From Heligmosomoides polygyrus polygyrus (Eukaryota; Nematoda; Chromadorea; Rhabditida; Heligmosomidae): a DNA stretch of 64,000 bases. The DNA is taken from positions 3,995,634 to 4,059,633 of the forward strand of contig OX377206.1 of assembly GCA_947396885.1 (NCBI GenBank), in the 5' to 3' direction. This document shows, piece after piece, positions 1 to 12,449 of this stretch (the first letter of the stretch is position 1; each line of letters begins with the position of its first letter). Both the position numbers and the translations under genes were made by a program. The notes under the pieces were generated by a model, which saw only the letters and a program-made list of their open reading frames with translations, did not search any database and had not been told where the DNA came from.

Positions 1-1223
1 CCCTGGAAAATAAGCTTCTCCAATGGCAAAGAGCCTTCTGCAGGCATTTTTGGCCACCCACTGCGAAAATGCGGTGGTCTGGTAAAGTTGCGTACGTATT
101 TGTGTACATTTCGAAGAGACGATTCGAGCGGTACCACCCTTTTCTCAGAAAACCTAAAACTCAAGGAGTTATGAGAATGCAATTGTTTTCGACGATCTGT
201 GACCGACAACTCGTCCGCGACCGCCTTTCGCAGTGGAGCACGATTTTGAACGTAAACCTGAATGTTGGGGAAATTCGGTTGAACTTCTACATTTTTGACA
301 TTTTTTACGCTATCCGATAGAGCTTGAGCTGCTGAAGTCCAAAGTGTGCTTGTCCTCTCAAATAGTTAACTTTGAAGGGAGCTATTTCGAAAGGCCAAAA
401 TCCGGGAAAATGCGGCTTTTTCGGCATTTTTGAAAAGCTGCGGCCATAACTGTAGTTAGATCGTCTAAATCTTCTCTCCCTACGGCGAATATTGGTGCGG
501 TGTTCGCTTAGGAATGTTATGAAATTTTATCTTTTCCACAAATTGGTGGTCACAAATCATGGAACCGTTAAAACCTCCCACTATGTGTTTAGAATGTCCC
601 GTGCAATTGAAGTGCATGGCGTATACCGTATAGGACGGCTTAGCGCAGCCACCCTTCTTGCTCTTGTTTAAGCCTGAACCACTTTTTGCCTTCACATATT
701 GGTACCCTTCGATATACCCTCTTTAGCTCTCCATATTTCTTCTATATGTATATCCAAAGAAGTCGATACATTAATTGAGACACAAATCCTCACTGTGCTT
801 CTAAATCGCTCAGTTTCTAGTGAAGTATAACCCGCAAAAATCAATAAGGTCGATCGATATTGATCGTCTGACCGTCACCACTTCTTTTTCTTGAAGTCTT
901 TTCATTCACCCGTCATTATAAATATTAACCTCACTTCCACTCCAAACATCCGTTTTGGAGAAACCGTTGGTAGCGATCGATATCGATTCGCCGATCTATA
1001 TATTATTTTGTTAAATCTGTCTATCGGATCTATCGGAGGTCATATTCACGTGGTCCGCACTTCAAGCGTTTAATGCTCATCAGCAAACATTATGTGAATT
1101 AGGTTGCTCTGAAAGCCTTCGAGTGGCCATTAATTTTGCGCGGACGAGCGGTCAGACAGACTAACGGGTAGCAGCATTAAGCCGTTTCAACAGTTCATCA
1201 GTTATTTGTTCACTGTCCTTCAG
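1..1223. other. Upstream flank of the GPCR exons, no gene recognised
   Basis: Short open frames occur but none shows receptor motifs or a convincing splice pair. This is presumably intron sequence of the receptor gene. Confidence 0.5.
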
Positions 1224-3069
1224 AATCCGACTGCTGTGCTTCGACAACGAGAGAAGATCAGCGTGGCGAAGGAAAAACGAGCGGCGAAGACAATAGCGGT
1301 GATCATCTTCGTGTTCACGTTCTGTTGGCTGCCGTTCTTCTGCGCCTACGTCGTCCTACCGTTCTGTGACTCATGCTCACTGCATCCGAAGGTTGGTGTG
1401 CTGCACATACTACTGAAGTGGGGTATTTTAAGGCAATTCATTGCGGTGAGCACGCTATTCGAGTCTGAAGGTCAGAATTAGCATTACCTCGCTGACCTAA
1501 AAATATTTCCTTCGGGCGATTTTTTCATCCTAAATTCACATATTTGAACTGTGCTATTTCGCACCTGTCGCCATTAATTTTATGCCAATGGGCTAGAAAT
1601 TTTTGTGTGAAATTCACTCAAAATGTAATTAAAAACTCTTCTAAACACAGCTCCATCCCTGTACCATGTCAGGTCTGGACGAGTTTTCTGGACATCGTAG
1701 CTGTCATCTTGTCTGAGCTTATCTAGCGTTATTCAAAGATAGTTTTTACCTTTAATATTGCATTGTCTTATGCGGAGCCGAAATGAGCTGCTCAAAATTT
1801 GCACAAAGGGGTGTGGCCTTGTGTCGGGTGGGCGTGGTTTAGGCGGCGCACTCATTCCACTTTGGCTCAGGTTCCTTAATTTTGAATGGTTTTTAGCATT
1901 TCTTTGATAACTTCAAGTTAAATGCGAGCAGATGGGAAATCTCTGTGTCTTGCGTGTTATGTGGTTTGTTGAAAATTGTACAAAAAATTCTGCAACGTAA
2001 ACCCTAGGGAGTTGAGAGAAGATTCTATAGTTTCTGAAGTTTTCGCCACTTCAAGGAAATGACCAGAGACATGACCTGTTTTCGCAGTGTGACCATATTA
2101 TACTGATAAGATAGACTGATAGATAGCTAGCCGCCTAACTTACATGGGTACATGTCGCGAAAATGCGCAGCATTGGGATGTAGGAACAGCCAATCACGCG
2201 GCATCGAATAGAGGTCCCATACAAAGAGAGCATCCACGGTCGGTACTCTAATTACCTTGCATAGGTGCGGTCGGTGCTGTGCATGGCTGTGATTGGCTAA
2301 CGTCTTCCCACCTCCCAATGCTGCGCATATTCGCCACATGAACCCTTACCTGTGTTAAACGGAAAATTTGGAAGAAGTAGCGTGGCAATGCGACAAATGG
2401 GCTTGACTAGAACTTTTTTCACCTGAGGTTCAATTTTTTACCTTTTTCCGTCGCTCAGCATTTTAACTTTCGATTGTAAAATTAGCCATTTGCGTTGGCT
2501 CAGCAATGATTTTCGCTTAATATCCTATTAAAATTTGCATAAAAAACAAGAAAATTGACTGAGATTACCCCTGCACCTAAAATATTGGAGAATATAGGAT
2601 TTTGAAAAGTTCCTGGCAGTTGCTAAAGTATTTCTTGGCCCGGCAAAGCTGTCCAGAGCGCATCCAGCGGAGATCCAACCGGCTTCCTGACAAGACAAGG
2701 TCGTGTTCCTCAAAAATGCCGTTGTCAGCGCCAGGTGACAGAGCGGCGGCTGGGCCGGCGAACAACCTCGCCCTGCACAAAGGCCCAGTCGGCCTAGCAG
2801 CAGCCGGCGCTCCGAACTGGATGAGCGGGAACCTAACTGAACGCTCCAGAGCTGGTTTTCAAACGCCATTCCTTTTCAAGGTAGATTTTTGAGCAATTTT
2901 TGCATTTCAGGTCGAGCAGGCGTTCACGTGGTTAGGCTACATCAACTCGTCGCTGAATCCGTTTCTCTACGGGATTCTGAACCTGGAATTCCGACGAGCA
3001 TTCAAGAAAATCCTCTGCCCGAAGACAGTGCTGGAACAACGGCGACGTCGACTGAGTGCTCAGCCGTAG
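1224..3069 (+). CDS. Rhodopsin-class GPCR, biogenic-amine-receptor type: last two exons
   Basis: Two exons are visible, 1224-1391 (56 codons, phase 0, after a CCTTCAG acceptor) and 2911-3069 (ending in TAG, after TTTCAG). They are joined across a 1519-bp intron beginning GTTGGT. The first exon carries the basic end of intracellular loop 3 ([14 protein letters not shown]), then TM6 with the FTFCWLPFF signature, then extracellular loop 3. The second carries TM7 with [14 protein letters not shown], which contains the NPxxY motif, and a basic helix-8/tail region ([12 protein letters not shown]) ending in RRRRLSAQP. The CWLPFF plus WLGYINS combination is typical of amine (octopamine, tyramine, dopamine, serotonin) receptors; I cannot name the ligand. 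TM1-TM5 exons must lie upstream of the window or in unrecognised pieces before 1224. The intron holds a CCAAT-core MITE and a GC-rich unexplained stretch. The very short tail means G-protein coupling rests on loop 3 and helix 8. Confidence 0.87.
2146..2345. mobile_element. MITE with CCAAT core, copy 1 (family F)
   Basis: Terminal inverted repeats begin GGGTACATGTCGCGAAAATG and end with the matching ATTCGCCACATGAACCC. Just inside each end is CAGCCAATCAC or its reverse, TGTGATTGGCT. The same family recurs at 9017-9220 and, decayed, at 52472-52670. It lies in the intron of the GPCR. Confidence 0.7.
2600..2880. other. GC-rich stretch open on both strands inside the GPCR intron
   Basis: About 280 bp are much more GC-rich than the surrounding intron and are open in one plus and two minus frames at once. 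No splice signals or known motif were found. It could be a decayed retroelement fragment or an island of unrelated sequence. I do not call a gene. Confidence 0.3.
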
Positions 3070-3175
3070 AGGCCGAACAAGCTCGCTCCACACCCTCGTA
3101 GAAAATATACAATTTTCACGTAAAATTGGACACTTTTTAGATCTGGACGTCTTCCAAATCGAAACAAGCTTCTTA

Positions 3176-3308
3176 GGCGGGACTTATACTCCGGGCACCG
3201 GGCGGCGCGGCGTTATGAAATCTATCTGTATCGATTGAGGGGAGCACATGATCGATATTGATGGCTTCCACTATGCCGCGCCGCTCCTCAACGGTAGTAT
3301 AAATCCCG
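3176..3308. mobile_element. Palindromic MITE, TTA-flanked
   Basis: The ends GGCGGGACTTATAC and GTATAAATCCCG form an inverted repeat preceded by TTA. The interior is a GC-rich imperfect palindrome (CGGGCGGCGCGGCG with CCGCGCCGCTCC). A related, window-truncated copy begins near 63945. Confidence 0.55.
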
Positions 3309-3309
3309 A

Positions 3310-5160
3310 TTTAAAGGTTAAACTACAGACTCTCCAAGATGGTTAGAACAATGTTTTATTCAGGAGAAATTTGGTATAATTTTCTTTGAATTTTCTATAG
3401 TTTGGCTACCCGACTGGTGCAATAATTGTATAAAAATTTTATTTTTTAGAAAAAAAAATAAACGTGGTCCTGAAGCGCAACAAGTTGGCGATAATTTAAC
3501 GCAGTAAAAGACGAGATGGCGCCATGCATTTGAAGAGCTCGTCGTGACGTTTATTTGATTGATAGTGTACATACATGCTGCTTAGATGCAACAAAGTGAG
3601 GATATGCGTATTCTTTACAATTGTTTTTCTTGCACTGTATATAGGTGTGAAATAGAACACCAACAAAAATTGTACTATAATTAAATAGACCTATATAGAG
3701 ATGAAAAGGTTCGTTTTGCCACTACCTTCGCATGAACCATTTGCCATAACATATAAATCAAATAAGAATCACGGCGTTTTGTGCGAGAGCATGGCGCAAT
3801 CTCTTCATTGGCACTAAAAATGGCCGCCTTCCTGCTCCTCTAAAACAGGCTTTAAACTGTTGTTTTTCCTTGAAAATGGGAATTCTATAAATTTTAAAAC
3901 AATGTGCTTACTTATTGGGTAGGTGAATTGAAAGTTCAAAGAAAGTCATACTGAAAATTTTCTTGGGCAAAATTTATTCTAACCTTTTTGGAGAGTCTCT
4001 ATTTTATAGCAGAGGAAGCCTACTTCCTTTTGAAGACTTTCAGGTTCGTTTCAACAGCGTTAGCTTTGTATAGAAGTGTGTCCAAATTGACGTGAAAAGT
4101 GTCCAGTTTGACACGAAAATGGTATACATCTATTGATCCGTGTCACGAAAATGGTATATATCTATTGATCCGTGTCATAATCACAAACCTTGTCTCACTG
4201 CGCTGACATCACTTTAAAGAGCCGTACTATGTCTTCAGTAATTCTCAAAATCGTGCTGTGACATTGCTCCGTCCAACATAGTTGTCTGGCCAGTCCAAGT
4301 ACGTGACATTTCGGGTAAGCCGCGCATTGGACATCGCCGTTGCATTTGCGCATTCGTTGCCCTTCGTGTGTGCTGGCTGCATGATGTGTGTGTGTTACCT
4401 TGTGAAACCGGTGCTGTACGACGTCACATGAGAAGCTAATTATTAGTTCAGATTACGATTGTTGTTGTTAGGTGATAGCGCCCTTGTATTTATTAATGTA
4501 TTATATTATATTACGCATTTTGCTCAACAATATCATTGCTGTATTTGCACGTTTCAATCGATTGCTCGTCGTCTAGCTTTATAACTGGTAATAAACAAGT
4601 TTATAATATCACCAAGTGTTAAGAAGCCTTTCGAAAGGGATTGCCGAGGTTTTCCCTCTTCATTCTTACGTTGTCAGTTGTTGAAGGTTGAGTTTCACTC
4701 CAATAATCCCCTATTCTGAGCTTCACTCCTGTTAAAAAGGAACTATAATACAACAGATAGATATACTAGAGTTACAGCTGGACACTTTCTATTGGCTGCC
4801 GATCTCGATAGTTATCGATAGATATTGATCTCTAGGTAGTTTTTCTCCGCATATTGTAAAGCACAATCAGAAGCCGTTCTACTCGCGTCATATCTATCTA
4901 AAGCGGTCAATTGCATATAGAAATCTTTTTTATCGATTGAACTTGATCGGTTGATTGATTTCGTTCGTTTTCTGCGACGACTGCCCAGGGGCCGATAATT
5001 CCGCCCGTATAGAACGGGGCATGGACTCACGGACGGAAGGAAAAAATGCGGAAAGGAAGGCAAGGTATAATAATGCGATTAGTTGCTGAACGTGAAAATC
5101 CAAACCATCGGTTGGTTACTGTCAGCTTCAGAAGTCGATAACTCTCGATCGATATTGGTC
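3310..5160. other. Gene-free, mostly AT-rich
   Basis: No gene is seen. A direct duplication of a short GAAAATGGTATA-containing segment lies near 4112-4180. A first diverged unit of the tandem repeat that follows starts near 4835. Confidence 0.5.
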
Positions 5161-5470
5161 TGTTGATGGTTTTTCTCCACATGCTGTAACTTACAACTCG
5201 AGACCGTTTTGCTCGCGTCTTGTCCATCTGAGTGGTCAAGTGCTGGCAGAAATCTATAATACTTTATCGACTGATGTCGTCCAGTCTATTGATTCCTTCC
5301 ACATTCCACGACTCTGTTGATGGTTTTTCTCCACATGCTGTAACTTACAACTTGAGACCGTTTTGCTCGCGTCTTGTCCATCTGAGTGGTCAAGTGCTGG
5401 CAGAAATCTATAATACTTTATCGATTGATGTCGTCCAGTCTATTGATTTCTTTCACATTCCACGACATCT
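5161..5470 (+). repeat. Tandem duplication, 153-bp unit, two copies
   Basis: The segment starting TGTTGATGGTTTTTCTCC recurs exactly 153 bp later at 5314 with only a few substitutions. A third, clearly older unit begins near 4835 (GGTAGTTTTTCTCCGCAT). No coding potential is supported. Confidence 0.75.
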
Positions 5471-5479
5471 GCCCAGAGG

Positions 5480-6440
5480 TCATTAATTTAGCCCCGACAG
5501 CATGAGAATATGGACTCATGGACGAAAAGAAAAATAAGATTAGGGAAACAAAATGAATAAGGTTGAATATGGTTAATTACTGAACGTGAGGGTGGAAGAA
5601 AGTAATAAAAGCTACTTCGATCCTTCTGATCTCCTAAAATTTCATCTTTATTTTTGGTACAAGCCACGTATTCAACTATATTTAGTAGAAGCCTTTCTAT
5701 GTGGTGTTCAACCGCCCATGACAAAGAACGTCGCTACTGCCTTAAGGATGCGCCGTGCATTCGTGATAGTTTGGAAAGTTTTTCTCATTGTCATTCACGA
5801 CTCGAGGTCAATTGAATGATGCTATTCCTTCCATTCAATGATTGTCTAGACGGTGAAACGGACAGACTCTTGGACGGATTGGTCCAATTTCATATCGCAA
5901 GACTGATGTGAGAATGATGTACTGTAGGAGTGTAACAGAGAAGAAATATAAAGTGATCTATGCCATGTAGCTACGTCAAATTATAGATAAATATTTAGTT
6001 TGGTACCCTCATTTTTCTGATATAAAACGTGTGCTCAACGCAAATTCGTCGCAGCAATCCCTAGTACAGGTAACAGACACATTCAATTATAACGACGTTA
6101 AGAACTCCTCACCTCTCAATTCCTTGAGGATGCGCCATGCATCCTACTCACACGCGATATTTTGATAAGCATTTTGGATGTACTGGACATGCAACAAGTG
6201 CCAAAAGGTCACTCGATGTACATAGACTAATGGGTTACGTCATATCTATTATCAGAATGGCGTAGCAGAATACGAAGCCTCTATCTAAGTACAGTGCGTG
6301 CGTGTCTTCTGGGATGCTGCTGAGCCACCTTACCTTTATTCTGCCGCCTTCTATCATTAAATGTGGCAGTTTGAAAAAAATAGGAAAAGAACGTCTTGTC
6401 ATGAAATGAATAAAAATTAGGTTTAGTTCTTCTTTGAGGA
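5480..6440. other. Gene-free
   Basis: Only a weak SINE-1-like scrap (GGATGCGCCATGCAT near 6128) is recognisable. Confidence 0.4.
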
Positions 6441-6442
6441 AC

Positions 6443-6872
6443 ATCACATCCCCTACTTCAGGCTGACCAGCACAAGTCAAGTCATTGTATAGGCATAACT
6501 TCTTCTTCTTCTTCTTCTTCTTCTTCAGCGTTTATTCCGGCTTCGTGGCCGGGTCCGCTATTCTGGTGTCATGGCGCCACCTTTCCCGATCCAGCGCTAT
6601 CAGGGTGGACACCAGAAACCTTCAAGTCCATATGTAACGTGTCGGACCAGCACTGCTTCGGGCGCCCTCTAGGCCGCTTTCCTATTACCTCGAAGTTAAG
6701 GCCTATCTTGCGGACGCTGTCCTCTTTTCCACGCAGAACGTGGCCGTACCATCGCAATCGAGCTGTATATTGTATAGGCCTAATGCGACTTCAAATTACT
6801 TCCAGGAAATCCCGTCGAAGTACACGCGTGGCGATTCCCATCAAGAGATTGATTAACGCCGCGTCCTATGTT
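6443..6872 (+). mobile_element. SINE-1 fragment split by an RTE LINE
   Basis: Pieces of SINE-1 lie on both sides: AAGTCATTGTATAGGC on the left, and on the right the 3' part running to GATTAACGCCGCGTCC. The RTE fragment at 6495-6768 sits between two copies of ATTGTATAGGC (6484-6494 and 6769-6779), an 11-bp target duplication. Confidence 0.65.
6495..6768 (-). mobile_element. RTE-type LINE, 5'-truncated 3' end with (GAA)n tail
   Basis: On the minus strand the sequence encodes the RTE C-terminus: RWYGHVLRGKEDSV, then GKRPRGRPKQCWSD, then, after a frameshift, DRERWRHDTRIADPATK and a stop. A run of GAA triplets (TTC on the plus strand, about 6500-6526) follows directly. The RWxGHVLR and GRPxxxWxD motifs are characteristic of the tail of RTE-clade reverse-transcriptase proteins. 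The 5' truncation and microsatellite tail fit target-primed reverse transcription. Non-functional remnant. Confidence 0.8.
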
Positions 6873-7146
6873 GTCGCTATTTGTCTTCCGCTAAATGAAA
6901 AACAGAGCAAAACAAAATTGCAAATTCTCGTTAACAGGCGCCGCTTTCTCTTTGCAACTTCGGTATTAACACTGTATTAACACTTAAACGGCACTGACAT
7001 GAGCAATCCGGAAAGCAAAACTTTAGTGAGTGCATGGCGCAATCCGCACATCAGCGGATTTTCAAACACCACTTACTGTCTGAGCAGCATTCGAACGGGT
7101 CGCAAAATTTAACTACGGAGCTTTAGGAGCTTTAGGAGCGATCCAT

Positions 7147-7370
7147 GTAACGCAGTCGGGTGAGGCGCTAACTGTCGCGTGCGCCCCGAATCGATTCGTG
7201 ATTGCCAATCTGTGAACCTTCCACTCTTCCGGGGTCAGCAACTCGATATCGTACTTTTCTGGTGAAGGATACAAAGCTGAGTTGTCCATCGACTGGTCAC
7301 CGTAAGTCATTGTATAGGCCATGTACGCACTCAAATTTTTTCCACGATATTCTGCAGAAGTAAAATCATA
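7147..7370 (+). mobile_element. SINE-1 copy, diverged
   Basis: The head GTAACGCAGTCGGGTGAGG and the middle part (GACTGGTCACCGTAAGTCATTG) are recognisable. The copy fades before the usual 3' tail. Confidence 0.65.
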
Positions 7371-7722
7371 ATAGAAGTAAATATTGGATTGATTGAGGCA
7401 GTCGATTAATCTTTAAAGACCTTCAAGAAGAAACAATTTATTCGCGGAGAGCGGGCAAATTTTGAGATAGACACTGTTATCTACCAAATATGTCTCTTTT
7501 TTTAATTTTGAACTTGGCGACACTATTTTGCCAAATGACCGTGCTAGAGGTCGCTTAATTGCGGGAGCTAGCCGTTAGATTCTGAAGCCTGACCTTTTAG
7601 GGCCAAATTTCCGAAGACAGTTGAAGGTTGGCAGGAAGTAGAGGAGCCAGACTGACGATAGATCGCGACAGTGTCTGGGGTGAAAAGCGCTCGACCTTGT
7701 TCTATGAGAAAAAGTGTAGACG

Positions 7723-8008
7723 AGGATAAAGGACGGTGTTGCTCAATCTCTTTTGGTATGCGCCACGCATTCTACTTCTGCGGGATGTCATGGAGGCGAT
7801 TTGAATTTGTATTTGACCATACAGTGACTTGCGATGGCCAGCTGATGAACAAGTCAGCGCTCTATTCTTTGCAGACAAGTCTGATGCCAATTCATCGACT
7901 CCGAAGGGATGGAAGACTTGCTTGACCTGGGCGGGAAATCCGAACCAATAACCTGATATCGAGTGCACGCGACGGTCGGCGCCTCCTCCGACTGCGCTAC
8001 ACGCGCCC
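7723..8008 (-). mobile_element. SINE-1 copy, near full length
   Basis: Read on the minus strand it runs from the head GGGCGCGTGTAGCGCAGTCG (A-box region) through a degraded B box to the tail, which appears on the plus strand as AGGATAAAGGACGG. About 286 bp. Confidence 0.85.
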
Positions 8009-8239
8009 TTAGGCGATGAAATCTAAGAGGAATTCTATTCATTTTTATTTCTTCAGGAAGTTCAGTTGAAGATGGGGTGTTTCCAGTGAGCTGCTTCCTG
8101 TCGCTTGATTCCCATGGCAAACACTGGAATCGCGGAACGGTGACGTCAACTGTGTAAAACGAGGCTCGTCACCGCATTGCGATGCTGTCCCTCCAACGTC
8201 TATCCACACCGTGAGTTGATCTCTCAGATTCAGACGCTC

Positions 8240-8650
8240 TGTATTGTCTTTAAAAGTAGATGACGAATTGGGTAGAGTATGGGTAGCTGGAAGAGAAAAC
8301 GCCAAGGTGACGTCTTTGAAGGCGGCAGAAGGTCTCGTCACGTCACGTCACGCCACGCCGCGAGTAGCGGCTCACCTGAAAAACTCGCGTAGCACAGCAT
8401 TAACAGACGGGGTTGATTCGATTCGATTGTGCTCGATGTGAATCAGCCGGCGGGCGGCCGGCGACGGAATTCAGTGCCAGCGACACGGCGCTGAACTGTT
8501 CAAACAGCCGCCTGCGTCGTGTTTCGATGACGTGTCCTTGTCGTTGTCCAGCCTTTTCCACCTATTCTGCCAGTTATTCGGCGTCTATTCCGTCCGAATT
8601 GAATCCTACTCCCTCGCCTCGTCGAACTGGCTGGAGCCCACACCTTCAGA
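8240..8650. other. GC-rich island, possible exon remnants
   Basis: Several frames on both strands are open for 40-60 codons. On the minus strand one reads GHVIETRRRRLFEQFSAVSL before a stop. No splice pair could be fixed and I do not recognise a family, so no gene is called. Confidence 0.25.
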
Positions 8651-9016
8651 TTGCGCCACGCATCCTGCTTTAGTCGAACGCTTGAAATGTGCCACGTATT
8701 CTCTGCTTTGATGGCTATGTGTGTACACAAACGAGTCTTAAGAAAGTCTTTTGGTGGAGCAGGTTTAAAAATGCTGGAAAAATTATTTGTCTCACCTTCC
8801 TCTGGCAGTAGTAACGAGTTGTTATCGTTTGTGCGAATATTATAAAAAGGCAAAGCCCAGTACTGTTCATTGCAATATTATTGATTTTTGAGATCATACT
8901 AACTACTTTTTAATTTCATTTCTAGCCTGAGTGCATGCGATGCGGTGGCCGAAAGCCAGAAGGCGGTGTTTCATTCAGCTTTTAGTTCGGCTCAGCGCCA
9001 AACTAAGCAAAAAAAT

Positions 9017-9220
9017 GGTACATGTCGCGTAGGTGAGCAGCATTGGTAGGTGGGAGCGCGCCAGCCAATAGTAACCAAACAGAGCACAGACCGAACACAC
9101 GCCAGCCCATCAGGGTGCCAACTGTACATGCCCTCTCTAAATGGCATGCCCATTCCATGTGGTCTGATTGGTTTAGGCGTTCCTACCTACCAATACTGCT
9201 CACCTACGCGACATATACCC
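9017..9220. mobile_element. MITE with CCAAT core, copy 2 (family F)
   Basis: The ends GGTACATGTCGCGTAGGTGA and TCACCTACGCGACATATACC form terminal inverted repeats. The core carries GCGCCAGCCAATAG and, inverted, CTGATTGG. Confidence 0.75.
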
Positions 9221-10543
9221 AGCCTCTTGGCCACCGTATCGCATGCACTCAAATTAAAAATTAAATTAATAGTAACTAGTATGATTACAAAAAATCAATA
9301 ATATTGCTATGAACAGTACTGACCTTTGCCTTAATATATTATACGCCCACACGATAACAACTCGCTATTACTGCCAGAAGAGGGTGAGGCAAATGATTTT
9401 TCCAGTTCTGAATCTGTATTCGTAGACCTATTTTCGAAATTTTTCGAAATTTCTCTGAGTGGCTAAAACTCGAGGTATTGTAAAGATGTGTAAGGGAACG
9501 ATAGTAAGAGGAGGTATTCTTTTGAAAAATAAAATTCGAAGAAAAATATAAAAACATGTATTTTGAAAAAACCTCAAATACATAAAATAAAAGAAATATG
9601 AGACTCGAAAAGCGACGACTTTCGTTGCTACGCGCTCAGTAGAAGGAAAAGCTTATTGTCGTTTGAAAAGTAGTTATTAAAAATAGATTTTTATCAAAAT
9701 ACGTTGCGAAGCCATAGAAAGGTGCTGAAGTATAAGTACCATAACTTTTAAAATAGTGCTTCTACGAGAGGAATTTAAAGAAGCGTTTAAAGAAGCAAGT
9801 TCTTGAAAAGTGATTCTTGAATAGCGAACTGGCTAAAGAGAAAAATGTTTTGCTTTTCACTCGCCCATTTTGACACATTTTCGGCGATGAATGTGAATTT
9901 TAAGGATATTTCTTGTTGGAGTAAATTGTCGCTAGGAGCCAGTGTGAAATTTGATGGAAATTCTTGGAATGTGCTACTTGACCTACATATTTGTCATGCT
10001 AACTGCGTAATATCATCCTGATAGAATCGCAGCTCATCTGAGGTTAGTGAAGTTCATAGGGAAATGTATGTGTATTGATCGTTCGGGTCTAATTAAGTAT
10101 GTCTAGCAATAGAAAAGCATTGTAGAACTCGAAAAACAGCGGTGAACGCCACCGTGGTTCTTACAAAGTAGAGGCTGAAATACTGGAAGAACAACTACAA
10201 AGTAATCTCGAAATTTAATTACCAATGGGCGCTTTGTTCTTAGGTTTTGCGATGTTTAAGATTTCTCAAGCATTTTTCAAAATTTGTCCAAAATTTTTAG
10301 TTAAAACTCAAAAAACATGTAAAGACGTGTAAGCGAGCGATAGTACGAGGAAGTATTCGTTCGGAAAATAAAGGTTGATGAAATTTAATATGTAGCATTT
10401 TCACTTTTAACTGAACACTTCATCTTGAACTGGACACTTTTAAATTTGAAACCGGACTTCTTTAAAAATGTTATGGACATGAACCACAAACAAATACCAA
10501 TCGACGTATCCAAGGTCTTAGTAGACATAGTGTAATGAAATTA
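9221..10543. other. AT-rich, gene-free
   Basis: Nothing recognisable apart from a short internal repeat of TGTAAAGATGTGTAAGGGAACG near 9478, echoed near 10319. Confidence 0.45.
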
Positions 10544-10830
10544 GGGCCCGGATTCATCAAGCAATGGGTATAGGTAGAGATACCGTAAGGGAATCGTACC
10601 CACTACTAGCACTGGGTACGATTCGTATTCATGAAACGAATCAAGGGTAAGGTACAACTGGACCTCTCGCGAGAACAGCTGATCTCACTGGAGCGCCATT
10701 TTGTCAATGGGCCGCGAACGAGTCGCGGGTATACGGATGTACCCACGACGATCGGAGGGTTGTCTCTGCCCACTGATATACCCACGATTTGGCGGGTAAG
10801 GTTTATCACTGCGTTGATGAATCCAGGCCC
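10544..10830. mobile_element. 287-bp MITE-like inverted-repeat element
   Basis: The termini GGGCCCGGATTCATCAA and TTGATGAATCCAGGCCC match as a 17-bp inverted repeat with one mismatch. The interior has GGGTACGAT and CGTACCC palindromic words and no ORF worth naming. Confidence 0.65.
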
Positions 10831-11003
10831 AGAATTATCTTTTTAGATGAAGGAAATCTTTTGAAAAAATTCACCACCGTAGACCGCCTTAATTCAAAAT
10901 GACTACACTGTTTGTATTGTCAAAAAATTCTTCTCACTTATCCGCAAACAGTGTTATAGTTTGACCTAAAGTGCAAGAAAACAGTGAATTTGCTGGTGTG
11001 TTA

Positions 11004-11137
11004 GGCCCCGTTTATACTTCGCTGCCGAGCGACGCGACGCCACGTATGGTGGCCATATTGATTGAGCGACGCGATCGATCAATTTGACCACTATGCATAC
11101 CATCGCGTCCCTCGGTGTCGGGAGTATAAACGGGGCC
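11004..11137. mobile_element. Harbinger/Tourist-type MITE, family A, copy 1
   Basis: A 134-bp palindrome with ends GGCCCCGTTTATACTTC and GTATAAACGGGGCC, flanked on both sides by TTA (11001-11003 and 11138-11140). The arms carry GACGCGACGCCACG and the centre carries CGATCGATC. The TTA duplication with GGCC ends is the Harbinger/Tourist pattern. Confidence 0.8.
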
Positions 11138-11140
11138 TTA

Positions 11141-12440
11141 CGTAAAGAGTTTGCGCCACGCACTCGTTTTATAGATTGCTTTGCCCGTTGGATTAACAGC
11201 CTGAACACTGTTTATATGCGAATAAATCTAGATAGAGCAAATTCTCAATAGAAGAGACACGCTATCATCCTCCACTGCGTAACTTCCGGCTTCTAAACGG
11301 CATTGCGATATTCTGAATGTGTGCATGACACAATCTCTTCACAAAAAATATTCCTTCTGTCAGAGCACTTCAGAATGGCAGTTTTGACCAAGAGCATAAG
11401 ATTTTTGTGCTCATTCTAAAACTCTGCACATTTTTTCTCAAGGTAAGTTAAAAGTTTCTTATGCAAATTATCCTAAAACAAGAGATGACTCTGGCTTTGT
11501 TAAAAAGTATTTATTTTGACTTTAGATACTGCTGGTACACTTTTGTCCGAAAATGTCCGGTTTCAAACATAAGTGTCCAGTTTAAGATGAAAATGGCTTA
11601 TAAAGAAGAAGAAGCTACAACTTAATGAAGCTTTTTTGAGTTCAAAGGGCCTAGTTTGAGCGCTTGTTTTTTTTCAGTGAGCGCTTTTGCTGTATTTTTG
11701 CTGTGTTTTGAAAAGAATGTGACCCACGGATGTGTCGCGCGTTAAAATGCTAGGTTTACGTCATTGGGGTATCACTTGACGTTCAAATTTGAAGAAATTG
11801 GTTTTCTTTGGTCTATGCTCTTGGGGTAGGAACTGAAAAAATCGACGTGGTCACAGTGCTCTCTCTCAAAAATTCATTGATTAATTTTGATGCGGTCCTT
11901 TTGAAGTAGTAGAGTGAAATCTTCTTTCGAATAATTTAAAAACCTAAAATATCTTCAAAGCCTGTGAAAAAAATAAAACGGGTAATTCAATTTTTGAAAG
12001 ATAGGGACTAACGGTAAAGATGAGGAGGATTTTTGGCGTAATTCGACGTATTGTTAGGACACACAATTTTATTAAAATATAAAATTACAAAGAAAAAATA
12101 TAAAAATATCAAAATAAGTAAAATTTGGAATTATTTGTTTGACAACAGCACAATTTTAATATAGACTGCAACTGCCCATATTTTACCAAAGATTACTACG
12201 CTCAGTTAGCCAAAAAAATATATTGTTTAATCGGTGGGTATTTAGTTTTCATTATTTTTTGAAGATTTAGCAAGTATGCTTTATCCTTGTGATCCGTTGA
12301 CTACTGTTTTAGTTCTTTCAGATGAACAAAAAGAAAGTAAAAATTAAAACGTAAAATCTTCAGTAGAACGAGTAATTACGCTTAAAAGAGATGAATGAAT
12401 AATTATAGCGGACAATTTTAGCGAATTTTTTGCGCAGTAT
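11141..12440. other. AT-rich, gene-free
   Basis: No gene or clear repeat boundary is seen. Confidence 0.45.
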
Positions 12441-12449
12441 TTAAATATC

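Noticed and set aside
7671..8120. Cluster of 80-90 codon ORFs with similar proteins at many places in the window
   Set aside because: All are translations of SINE-1 copies in both orientations. The recurring peptides (for example FGHTMTCGGQPMNKSALYPS) come from the SINE body.
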